Shown here in pieces: positions 1-4,912 of a stretch of DNA of 5,923 nt (position 1 is the first letter of the stretch; each line of letters begins with the position of its first letter). Source of the stretch: JBBKWQ01 sp037969115 (GTDB lineage Bacteria; Actinomycetota; Acidimicrobiia; Acidimicrobiales; Ilumatobacteraceae); NCBI GenBank assembly GCA_037969115.1, contig JBBKWQ010000408.1, positions 1 to 5,923 on the forward strand. Reading direction: 5' to 3'. The notes beneath the pieces were generated by a model, which was given only the letters and a program-made list of their open reading frames with translations, was not told the origin of the DNA and searched no databases. A program made the position numbers and the translations under genes.

Positions 1-426
1 CTGATCGACCGAACGTGTCAGATCATGTTCATCGGCGCCGGCAGCGACACCGAGTTCATCTTCCCGACGTCGACCGGTTCAGAAGGGTTCGAGACCAGGG
101 ACCAGGACCGCGCCGACGCATTCCGGTTCAACCCGGCGCTCGACAACGGGGGCTGGCACGACAGCAGCGAGTTCCCCGTCGGAGTCGACAATCCTCTCAA
201 CGGCAATCTCTACAAGCCGCTCTACTTCGACCTCGGCCAAGCGATCCACGGCGCGAACAACGTGCCGCCCACGCCTCAGAGCAAGGGCTGCGCACGTTTG
301 CGAGTCGACGATCAGAACACCTTCGTCGGTTGGCTCGGCCTCGACGATGCGACCGGCGAGACCTGGCGCAAGGACGAGATGAACGTCACGGTCAACGTGC
401 AGGGCGCGTTCGTCCCGCGCAGCTAG
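1..426 (+). CDS. L,D-transpeptidase (YkuD domain), C-terminal part; 5' end outside window
   Basis: The frame is open from the first base to the TAG at 424-426, so only the last 141 codons are seen. LDTs form 3-3 cross-links in peptidoglycan outside the membrane through a cysteine thioester. Seen here: an early YkuD strand with a PTSTG sequence (turn of the fold), then AIHGANNV with the catalytic-site His at 247-249, and SKGCAR with the nucleophilic Cys at 289-291. Together these match the family's HG...S-x-GC-x-R signature. The segment before the His (YKPLYFDLGQ) closely parallels the second LDT of this window (YQPVYFNYGI), so the two are homologues. The protein stops about 45 residues after the Cys and lacks the Thr-rich tail of the other copy. 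Its start, signal sequence and any N-terminal domain cannot be seen. It ends 9 bp from the convergent selenoprotein gene. Confidence 0.88.
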   Translation: MIDRTCQIMFIGAGSDTEFIFPTSTGSEGFETRDQDRADAFRFNPALDNGGWHDSSEFPVGVDNPLNGNLYKPLYFDLGQAIHGANNVPPTPQSKGCARLRVDDQNTFVGWLGLDDATGETWRKDEMNVTVNVQGAFVPRS

Positions 427-433
427 GTGACCG

Positions 434-448
434 GATCAGTTGCTGATC
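434..448. terminator. Short perfect inverted repeat between convergent genes; weak terminator candidate
   Basis: GATCAG-TTG-CTGATC is a perfect 6-bp stem with a 3-nt loop, overlapping the 3' end of the selenoprotein gene and starting 8 nt after the upstream LDT stop. It has no T-tract on either strand and the stem is only moderately GC-rich, so a terminator role is a guess from position. Confidence 0.25.
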
Positions 449-972
449 AAGGTGTCGAGGCGTTCGGACAACCCGTCCACGCCGAGAGCACCGAGATAGG
501 ACGTCGCCTCGCCGCTGGCATCGAGAAAGATGAACGACGGCTGCGAGACGATCTCAAAGTTCGCCCAGATCGCTCCGGACTCGTCGACGATGTGCTCGAA
601 CGCACCGACGTCGTAGTCATCGATGAAGCCGTTGATCGGCTCAAGACCGTCGCGACCGGCCACGCCGACGAAGGTGACGTCAGAACCGTAGATTCCTTGG
701 ACCTCTGCGACCGCAGGGGCTTCACGTTGGCACGTCGTTCACCAGGGCGCCCAAAACCACAGCAGAACGTCCTGCCCACGCAGCGAGTTGAAGTCGAGTT
801 GTGCGCCACTGGCGAGCGGTACGAAGGCGGCCTCCACGGCCGTGGCCGGCTCGCTGGTCGAATCCTGAGCGATCGGGGTCGACGCTTCGCTGTTCGATGA
901 GCTGGAGCTGCCGCATGCCGAGACGGCCGACGCTGCCACGAACATCACGATCAGCGATCTGGCGATCCGCAT
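436..972 (-). CDS. Probable selenoprotein: TlpA/DsbE (MPT53)-like thioredoxin-fold lipoprotein with in-frame UGA (Sec78) in a UxxC active site
   Basis: Read through the TGA at 739-741, this is one 178-residue protein. The ATG at 970-972 is chosen because a GAGG lies 8 nt upstream and the product opens with a lipoprotein signal (hydrophobic stretch 7-17, lipobox VSAC, lipid-Cys20). A Ser/Thr-rich linker follows, then a thioredoxin fold: LLWFWAPW at 70-77, UGA at 78, TTC at 79-81, REAPAVAEVQ, a TFVGVAGRDG strand, and a likely cis-Pro at 145 (SQPSFIF). The wording strongly resembles my recollection of mycobacterial MPT53/DsbE (WFWTPWCPFC...FVGIATR...WQPAFVF), where the UGA position is Cys. Homology continues in the same frame on both sides, so a frameshift is excluded. 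Predicted role: thiol-disulfide exchange or reduction of oxidised cysteines on the outer face of the membrane. The gene is divergent from an LDT gene and convergent with another. The terminating codon is also TGA (436-438). Alternative: a nonsense-mutated pseudogene or a base-call error. Confidence 0.83.
701..720 (-). promoter_or_regulatory. Candidate bacterial SECIS hairpin downstream of the UGA
   Basis: On the minus strand, 18 nt after the UGA, the RNA can fold GCC-C-CUGC-GGUC-GCAG-A-GGU. The upper stem is four perfect pairs (713-716 with 705-708) closing a GGUC tetraloop (709-712). Below it is one C-A mismatch (717/704), then C-G, C-G and G-U pairs. The loop starts 27 nt after the UGA, inside the usual bacterial distance as I recall it. 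Its GGUC matches the apical loop of the E. coli fdhF SECIS as I remember it, including the G and U contacted by SelB. The hairpin lies within the coding sequence, as bacterial SECIS elements do. No folding program was run. Confidence 0.65.
739..741 (-). other. In-frame UGA, probable selenocysteine codon
   Basis: The minus strand reads gcg ccc tgg TGA acg acg tgc, that is A-P-W-[TGA]-T-T-C. In the thioredoxin/TlpA families the residue after WAxW is the attacking Cys of CxxC. The second Cys (TGC at 730-732) is intact. A stop at exactly the one residue that selenocysteine commonly replaces, with conserved protein on both sides, is the classic sign of a UGA-encoded Sec. Confidence 0.82.
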
Positions 973-1017
973 CAGCGAAACCTCACGAAAACTCGGTGCG
1001 GTGGCGTCGGGAGAACA

Positions 1018-1038
1018 TACGACACATCGTAGTATTAT
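1018..1038 (+). promoter_or_regulatory. Operator-like motif (site A) plus -10 element in the divergent selenoprotein/LDT region
   Basis: TACGACACATCGTA (1018-1031) has inverted arms TACGA/TCGTA around CACA. It runs straight into AT-rich TAGTATTAT, where TAGTAT (1030-1035) fits a -10 box placing transcription start at about 1042, at the GTG used by the downstream LDT. The same 14-mer recurs with two changes at 2218 and with four changes at 3823. It lies between two divergent genes (starts at 972 and 1043), so one regulator could act on both. The GTAGTA half resembles BlaI/CopY-family boxes as I recall them; no such regulator is in the window. Confidence 0.55.
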
Positions 1039-1042
1039 CGAT

Positions 1043-2209
1043 GTGGACATTCCTCGCCCAGGCGCACGATCGCATTTCGGCGACGAGACGCCCCCACCCG
1101 CGACGTTCAGTCGACGTCACCTTCTCTTCGCTGGCGCGGCTGTCACGGCAACAGTGGGATACGCGTCCTACTCGTCGGGTGGGACCCCGAGCGCGACGAA
1201 CCGTTCCGCCGCGGAGCCGTTGGGCGACGGGCCGATCGAGGAGGATCCTGCGTTGCTTCCCGCGCCCGTCGAGGCAACCGCTGCCACTCCTGCACCGTCC
1301 ACCACGTCGGTTCCCGGACTCACCCACGCTTTGACGCAGGGAATGTCGGGCACCGAGGTCGAGGCAATGCAAGCGGCGCTCGCAGCACTGAGCTTCGACC
1401 CCGGGCCGATCGACGGCATCTTCGGTGGTGCAACAGTCCGCTCGGTGTGGGCATTCGAGAAGATCGTGCTCGGCACCCCTCGCACCGAGATGCGCGGCAT
1501 CGTCACACCGGACATCTGGGAGCGCATTCACGGCGATGTGAGCATCACGCCTCGCCGCACACCCGGTGGCACGCACATGGAGGTCTACCTCCCGGAGCAG
1601 GTGTCGATCTTGTTCAAGGACGGTCAACCTCGTGTGATCAGCCACGTGTCGTCGGGCGAGAACATCGAATGGTGTGACGTCGTGGAGATCGACCTCGATG
1701 ACGGCACGACCGAGGAAAAGGGGATCTGCGGGATCTCCAAGACTCCCGGCGGCGTCTACCACTTCGAGCGCAAGGTCGATGGTTGGCGGAATGCGAAGCT
1801 CGGTCGCCTCTATCAGCCCGTCTACTTCAACTACGGGATAGCAATCCACGGAGCCGGCAACGTGCCCGAGTACCCGGCGTCACGCGGTTGTGTCCGCCAC
1901 CCGATGCACATCGCCGAGTACATGCCCGATCTCATCGAGATCGGGGACGCGATCTACGTATTCGACGGTGTCGAGGAACCCGAGACCTACGGCGCCGCAC
2001 CGATGATCTTCGACTATCCGGATCCGGAATGGGTGCCGCCCACCACGACGACGACAACCACAACCACAACAACCACCACGCCGCCGACCACCGTCCCAGC
2101 CCCAGCTCCGATCCAGGCGCCGACGACCACCCGTCCCACCGCCACGACCAGCACAAGCAGCACGACCACGACGTCGGCGCCGACCGCGATCGTGCTCCCG
2201 GCGGGCTGA
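1043..2209 (+). CDS. L,D-transpeptidase with N-terminal membrane/Tat-like anchor, peptidoglycan-binding domain and Thr/Pro-rich tail
   Basis: This 388-residue enzyme is predicted to make 3-3 peptidoglycan cross-links or attach proteins to the wall. Domains in order: a short cytoplasmic segment; a twin-arginine-like SRRHLLF at 23-29 leading a hydrophobic segment (secretion signal or anchor); an Ala/Pro/Thr linker; a PG_binding_1-type helix bundle at about 92-146 (ALTQGMSGTEVEAMQAAL, then the GPIDGIFGGAT turn); a YkuD domain from about 175 with His269 in AIHGAGNV and nucleophile Cys283 in SRGCVRHP; then a tail of Thr runs and Pro from about 331. The GTG at 1043 is preferred over the GTG at 1001: the latter lies upstream of the -10 and operator motif at 1018-1038, and 1043 coincides with the predicted transcription start, giving a leaderless mRNA. 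It is divergent from the selenoprotein gene. The exact start is uncertain; the family call is firm. Confidence 0.9.
   Translation: MDIPRPGARSHFGDETPPPATFSRRHLLFAGAAVTATVGYASYSSGGTPSATNRSAAEPLGDGPIEEDPALLPAPVEATAATPAPSTTSVPGLTHALTQGMSGTEVEAMQAALAALSFDPGPIDGIFGGATVRSVWAFEKIVLGTPRTEMRGIVTPDIWERIHGDVSITPRRTPGGTHMEVYLPEQVSILFKDGQPRVISHVSSGENIEWCDVVEIDLDDGTTEEKGICGISKTPGGVYHFERKVDGWRNAKLGRLYQPVYFNYGIAIHGAGNVPEYPASRGCVRHPMHIAEYMPDLIEIGDAIYVFDGVEEPETYGAAPMIFDYPDPEWVPPTTTTTTTTTTTTTPPTTVPAPAPIQAPTTTRPTATTSTSSTTTTSAPTAIVLPAG
2041..2083 (+). repeat. Low-complexity ACN-rich tract coding poly-threonine
   Basis: A run of ACC/ACG/ACA codons, mixed rather than pure triplets, encodes about 13 consecutive Thr near the end of the second LDT; a second Thr/Ser-rich patch follows at about 2124-2178. 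Such tails in actinobacterial secreted proteins are usually wall-spanning, possibly glycosylated linkers. The mixed synonymous codons argue against recent slippage. Confidence 0.6.
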
Positions 2210-2217
2210 AGCACATC

Positions 2218-2231
2218 TACGACACGTTGTA
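2218..2231 (+). promoter_or_regulatory. Operator-like motif (site B) upstream of glutaredoxin-MauE gene
   Basis: TACGACACGTTGTA differs from site A (1018-1031) at only two of 14 positions. It lies 9 bp after the LDT stop and 63 bp before the ATG at 2295. The following AAGTTTGACACC is less AT-rich than at the other two sites; TAAGTT (2230-2235) is the best -10 candidate by position. It suggests that the glutaredoxin-MauE/DUF305 pair has its own promoter in the same regulon. Confidence 0.5.
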
Positions 2232-2294
2232 AGTTTGACACCGCTCGATCGCGGGAAGGCACCAACTGAACGAACCGTTCGGAAGGGACCCGCC

Positions 2295-3062
2295 ATGAGC
2301 ACCGACACCGTCACGAAATCGACGACCAAGACCGCCACCATCTACCGGATGGTGATGCCCGGCCACACGTGCCCGTATGGCATCAAGACGCTCGACCTGC
2401 TCGAACGACAAGGATTCGACGTCGAGGACGTTCATTTGACGACCGACCAGGAGACCACGGCGTTCCGTGAGCGATGGAACGTCGAGACGACTCCACAGAC
2501 CTTCGTCGACGGCGAACTCGTCGGCACGCTCGACGACGTCCGCGAGTTCGTCGGAAAGCGTCGCAAGGACGGTGGTGGTACCAGCTACTGGCCTGTTCTG
2601 ACGCTCTTCGTTGTCACGTTCCTGATGGCAGTCGGCGCCGCGTACATCGCCGAAGACCAGTGGGTGAGCGTGCGCACCTTCGAATGGTTCATTGCGTTTT
2701 CGATGTGCGTACTCGGATACCTCAAGATCCGCGACGTCGAGAGCTTCTCGACGATGTTCCTCAACTACGACCTGCTCGCCGTGCGCTGGGTTCCCTATAG
2801 CTACGTCTACCCCTACGCCGAGGCCGGCGCCGGCCTCTTGATGATCGCCGCCGTCCTCAACTGGATCTCGGTCCCCGTGGCCCTGATCATCGGCAGCATC
2901 GGAGCGGCATCCGTGGCAAAGGCCGTATTCATCGACAAGCGCGAACTCAAGTGTGCGTGCGTCGGTGGGGGCAGCACCGTTCCCCTCGGGTTCGTGTCGT
3001 TCACCGAGAACGTCGCCATGGTCGCCATGGCGATCTGGATGGGAGCCAAGTACCTGATCTAA
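2295..3062 (+). CDS. Glutaredoxin-like domain fused to MauE/DoxX-type membrane domain
   Basis: 255 residues. The ATG at 2295 follows GGAAGGGA with a 6-nt gap; the longer in-frame start at 2235 lacks this and would begin near operator site B. Residues 14-90 are a glutaredoxin-like fold: TIYRM strand, monothiol-type TCPYG with Cys26, the cis-Pro TTPQTF motif (Pro67), then DGELVGTLDDVREFVG. From about 97 come four hydrophobic segments (about 97-117, 128-147, 173-197, 197-214 by eye), as in MauE/DoxX redox-associated membrane proteins. A CAC pair follows (Cys220, Cys222) in KCACVGGGS-VPLGFVS, then a final hydrophobic stretch. Likely role: passing reducing equivalents or handling thiols or metal at the membrane; the substrate is unknown. 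It sits 49 bp upstream of the DUF305 gene, probably in one operon. This pairing with DUF305 and CopA is one I recall from copper loci. Confidence 0.83.
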   Translation: MSTDTVTKSTTKTATIYRMVMPGHTCPYGIKTLDLLERQGFDVEDVHLTTDQETTAFRERWNVETTPQTFVDGELVGTLDDVREFVGKRRKDGGGTSYWPVLTLFVVTFLMAVGAAYIAEDQWVSVRTFEWFIAFSMCVLGYLKIRDVESFSTMFLNYDLLAVRWVPYSYVYPYAEAGAGLLMIAAVLNWISVPVALIIGSIGAASVAKAVFIDKRELKCACVGGGSTVPLGFVSFTENVAMVAMAIWMGAKYLI

Positions 3063-3111
3063 CTGCGAACAGCCAACCGAGTACTTCACCGTCAACAGAT
3101 TGGACAACATC

Positions 3112-3771
3112 ATGGACACCACCACAAACGCTTCCGACACCACCATCCACGCCACCACCGAATCGCACGCCGGCACCCACGCCGGCACGCACACCGACAC
3201 CGAAACCTCTCCCGATTCAACCGAGGAGAAGCACGGCGGCATGAACTCGAGCTACGGACGATTTGCGGCGATGATCGCTACGTCCACGATCGTGATGTTC
3301 GGTCTGATGTACATCAACACATATGCGTTCGACCACGTCCGATGGAGCGAAACCCGCTTCTACATGGCGTTGCTGATGGGCGGCGTGATGGCGATCATCA
3401 TGCTCGGGTTCATGCTCAACATGTACAAGAACACCAAGGCGAACATCGGCATCTTCGTCCTCGCACTCGCAGTTTTCGCAGGGTCGCTCGCCCTCGTTCG
3501 AAGCCAAACCACGGTCCAGGACGGCTCCTGGATGCGCGCCATGATCCCGCACCACTCCATCGCAATCCTCACGAGCGAGCGCGCTGAAATCGACGACGCC
3601 CGAGTCTGTGAACTCGCCAAGGGGATCATCGAGGCACAGAAGCGTGAAATCGCCGAGATGGACTGGCTGATCAACGACATCGCCGAGAACGGCAAGGCGA
3701 CCACGGCGGGCGAGGCCGCTGACCGGCCGATTCCCGACTTCTCCGGCGAAGCGATCCGCACCTGCCCATGA
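3112..3771 (+). CDS. DUF305 membrane-anchored protein, putative copper-binding, with His/Thr-rich N-terminus
   Basis: 219 residues from the ATG at 3112. There is no clear ribosome site; a TTG at 3100 and an internal ATG at 3241, preceded by GAGGAG 12 nt upstream, are alternatives. The conserved part starts near 44 (MNSSYGRF). Three hydrophobic segments follow at about 51-71, 84-105 and 110-130. Then comes the DUF305 signature WMRAMIPHHSIAI with His147-His148 and Met141/Met144, and the helix ERAEIDDARVCELAKGIIEAQKREIAEM. DUF305 proteins such as CopM bind copper outside the cytoplasm; the Met/His cluster fits that. Residues 1-43 are rich in Thr and His, with three near-identical HAGT-type units, and may be an added metal-binding or disordered segment. 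It follows glutaredoxin-MauE in the same direction. Confidence 0.85.
   Translation: MDTTTNASDTTIHATTESHAGTHAGTHTDTETSPDSTEEKHGGMNSSYGRFAAMIATSTIVMFGLMYINTYAFDHVRWSETRFYMALLMGGVMAIIMLGFMLNMYKNTKANIGIFVLALAVFAGSLALVRSQTTVQDGSWMRAMIPHHSIAILTSERAEIDDARVCELAKGIIEAQKREIAEMDWLINDIAENGKATTAGEAADRPIPDFSGEAIRTCP
3166..3201 (+). repeat. Three in-frame 12-bp tandem units coding HAGT-HAGT-HTDT
   Basis: Units at 3166-3177, 3178-3189 and 3190-3201. The first two differ by one base (cacgccggcacc, cacgccggcacg); the third (cacaccgacacc) is diverged. They lie in the N-terminal extension of the DUF305 protein and add regularly spaced histidines. Confidence 0.75.
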
Positions 3772-3787
3772 CACCGGGCGATGAGAC

Positions 3788-3806
3788 CGTGGTCGAGATC
3801 ACCACG
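3788..3806 (+). terminator. Hairpin after the DUF305 gene; weak terminator candidate
   Basis: CGTGGT (3788-3793) pairs with ACCACG (3801-3806) around a 7-nt loop, 16 bp past the DUF305 stop and before the next promoter. It has no T-run, so if it terminates it is of the T-less kind seen in actinobacteria. Confidence 0.3.
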
Positions 3807-3822
3807 CACATCGCGACGTAAC

Positions 3823-3846
3823 TCCTACACGTTGTAGTAATATATT
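3823..3846 (+). promoter_or_regulatory. Operator-like motif (site C) and -10 element before the small ORF/methyltransferase unit
   Basis: TCCTACACGTTGTA (3823-3836) matches site B at 12 of 14 positions and contains the perfect inverted repeat CTACA-CGT-TGTAG (3825-3837). It is followed by GTAATATATT; TATATT at 3841-3846 is one base from the TATAAT consensus and would place transcription start at about 3853, the A of an ATG. The TGTAGTA half (3833-3839) resembles BlaI/CopY-type operators as I recall them. Confidence 0.55.
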
Positions 3847-3852
3847 GTTCGG

Positions 3853-3951
3853 ATGATCAGTGATGAGAAGTCAGTGTCCCAGCGATCGGGTCGAGCTGCG
3901 CATGTGAGCAGCGTGCCTCGTGCGCCAAACGTCAAGGCCGACCTTGCGTGA
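3853..3951 (+). CDS. Small 32-residue ORF, possible leaderless leader peptide of the methyltransferase
   Basis: The ATG at 3853 lies 6 nt after a good -10 box, so the message would begin at or next to the start codon. The frame runs MISDEKSVSQRSGRAA... to the TGA at 3949-3951, which overlaps the GTG start of the methyltransferase in a GTGA arrangement. I do not recognise the peptide: it is polar and basic, with no membrane segment and no cysteine. It may exist mainly to couple translation to the downstream gene, or it may be the remains of a longer N-terminus. Evidence is positional only. Confidence 0.4.
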   Translation: MISDEKSVSQRSGRAAHVSSVPRAPNVKADLA

Positions 3952-4559
3952 TCGCACTGGCAGAGTCAGGAAGATTGTCCGCAGCGCGGCGTATTGTGCG
4001 CAACGCCTTCATCGACATGCAGTTCGGTATCCCGCTGAGCTTCGCTTACGTAAGGAATCGCAAACAGTCCAATTCCGACTACCTGGATCTGGAGACGATC
4101 TTCGAGGATTCGACCGAAGCGAGCGACGTGCTCGTCGATGTCGGATGCGGTGCTGGCCGGGTGATCAATCAGTGGCTTCGGATTGGTTTCCAAAATCCGA
4201 TCTATGGGCTCGAGATCGACGAACGCCTCGGGGCAAGGACGCGTCGACGACTCCGACGGTTCAAGAACGTATCGATCATCATCGGTGACGCCGTGGAGAA
4301 CTTGCCGGCGGACGGAACGGTGTTCTTTCTGTTCAACCCGTTCGACCGAGACACGGTGCGTCGATTCGCTGACGCGATCGGGCGAATGGCGGCACACGCC
4401 GACCGACCCCTCACGATTCTCTATCTCAACTGCAAACACGTGGCGGTGTTCCAGGATGACCCGACTTTCGTCGTCGACGTCGTGCAACTGGAAGGCGCAC
4501 CCGCGGGGAGCGGCCAATCGCTTGCAACCGTGACTCTCCGCTCGAGCGGATCAAGATGA
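3948..4559 (+). CDS. Small class I SAM-dependent methyltransferase
   Basis: 203 residues with GTG start; a weak AAGG lies 10 nt upstream, and the start overlaps the stop of the preceding 32-codon ORF, suggesting translational coupling. Seen: Rossmann motif I LVDVGCGAGRV (about 63-73), the acidic end of strand 2 in IYGLEID (about 85-91), motif II/III-like NVSIIIGDAVENLP, and motif IV-like FFLFNPF (about 125-131), where the NP-F loop is typical of the catalytic face of many such enzymes. The N-terminus is helical and basic (RRIVRNAF). Substrate cannot be told. It shares an operator-like motif with the redox/copper genes, but any role in metal or thiol stress is unproven. It is convergent with the copZ-like gene across 105 bp. 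Confidence 0.75.
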   Translation: MIALAESGRLSAARRIVRNAFIDMQFGIPLSFAYVRNRKQSNSDYLDLETIFEDSTEASDVLVDVGCGAGRVINQWLRIGFQNPIYGLEIDERLGARTRRRLRRFKNVSIIIGDAVENLPADGTVFFLFNPFDRDTVRRFADAIGRMAAHADRPLTILYLNCKHVAVFQDDPTFVVDVVQLEGAPAGSGQSLATVTLRSSGSR

Positions 4560-4587
4560 GTTCATCGCCCGCTCGGCTCAGGCGATT

Positions 4588-4606
4588 CGGCGGTACGCGC
4601 CCGCCG
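4588..4606. terminator. GC-rich hairpin in the convergent intergenic gap; possible bidirectional terminator
   Basis: CGGCGG (4588-4593) pairs with CCGCCG (4601-4606) around a 7-nt loop. It lies 29 bp past the methyltransferase stop and about 60 bp past the copZ-like stop on the other strand. No T-tract. Nothing else is recognisable in 4560-4664. Confidence 0.35.
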
Positions 4607-4664
4607 CTCACGCGGAATGCACGTGTCGACCGCGAGAGTTCGCTCGGCAGCGTGGCGCCCTTCA

Positions 4665-4871
4665 TCAACGGACGACGTCGTATCCGGCGTCTTCGATGGC
4701 GGTCACGATGGCCACGCCATCTCCGCCTTCGACGGTGACGGTCTTCGACTCGACGTCGACGTCGACGCTGTTGACGCCGCCGAGGCCTTGGACGGCCGCC
4801 TCGATCGTGGACTTGCAGTGCCCGCAGGAAATCTCCGGCACGGAATAGGTCGTCGCTACTGAATCGGTCAT
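4665..4871 (-). CDS. copZ: CopZ-like heavy-metal-associated (HMA) domain copper chaperone
   Basis: 68 residues, the normal size for a free-standing HMA chaperone. The ATG at 4869-4871 has AGGAG about 7 nt upstream. Seen: first strand TYSVPEISC, metal-binding ISCGHC with Cys16 and Cys19, helix KSTIEAAVQGL, strands VNSVDVDVESKTVTVEG, helix AIVTAIEDAG, and final YDVV. The usual Met before the first Cys of MxCxxC is replaced by Ile-Ser; I recall SCGHC in many actinobacterial copies. It is cytoplasmic and expected to hand Cu+ to the ATPase encoded 41 bp upstream in the same operon. Cu+ rather than another soft metal is inferred from that partner. Confidence 0.9.
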   Translation of the reverse strand: MTDSVATTYSVPEISCGHCKSTIEAAVQGLGGVNSVDVDVESKTVTVEGGDGVAIVTAIEDAGYDVVR

Positions 4872-4912
4872 CGTCGTTCTCCTGGGAATCGTCTGCAGAG
4901 GGTTGTCGTGGA

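Noticed and set aside
436..663. Independent 75-residue protein starting at 663 on the minus strand
   Set aside because: It begins inside a thioredoxin fold strand (FVGVAGRDG) and has no ribosome site; it is the C-terminal half of the UGA-containing gene.
727..735. Small ACGT-GCCA-ACGT hairpin directly after the UGA as the SECIS
   Set aside because: The stem is only 4 bp (724-735 on the minus strand), lies too close to the UGA and lacks a G/U loop; the GGUC hairpin at 701-720 fits better.
427..900. 157-codon plus-strand ORF across the selenoprotein gene
   Set aside because: It is the antisense shadow of the thioredoxin-like gene in GC-rich DNA. It encodes no recognisable motif, while the opposite strand has a lipobox, thioredoxin motif and cis-Pro.
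983..1849. 288-codon minus-strand ORF opposite the second LDT
   Set aside because: Antisense shadow; composition is Arg/Asp/His-rich with no domain, whereas the plus strand holds intact YkuD and peptidoglycan-binding motifs.
2235..2240. Perfect TTGACA -35 hexamer before the glutaredoxin-MauE gene
   Set aside because: No acceptable -10 box occurs 16-18 nt downstream (GC-rich sequence there), so it is likely chance.
2217..3242. 341-codon minus-strand ORF opposite glutaredoxin-MauE and DUF305
   Set aside because: It spans two real genes and their gap on the other strand and has no recognisable motif.
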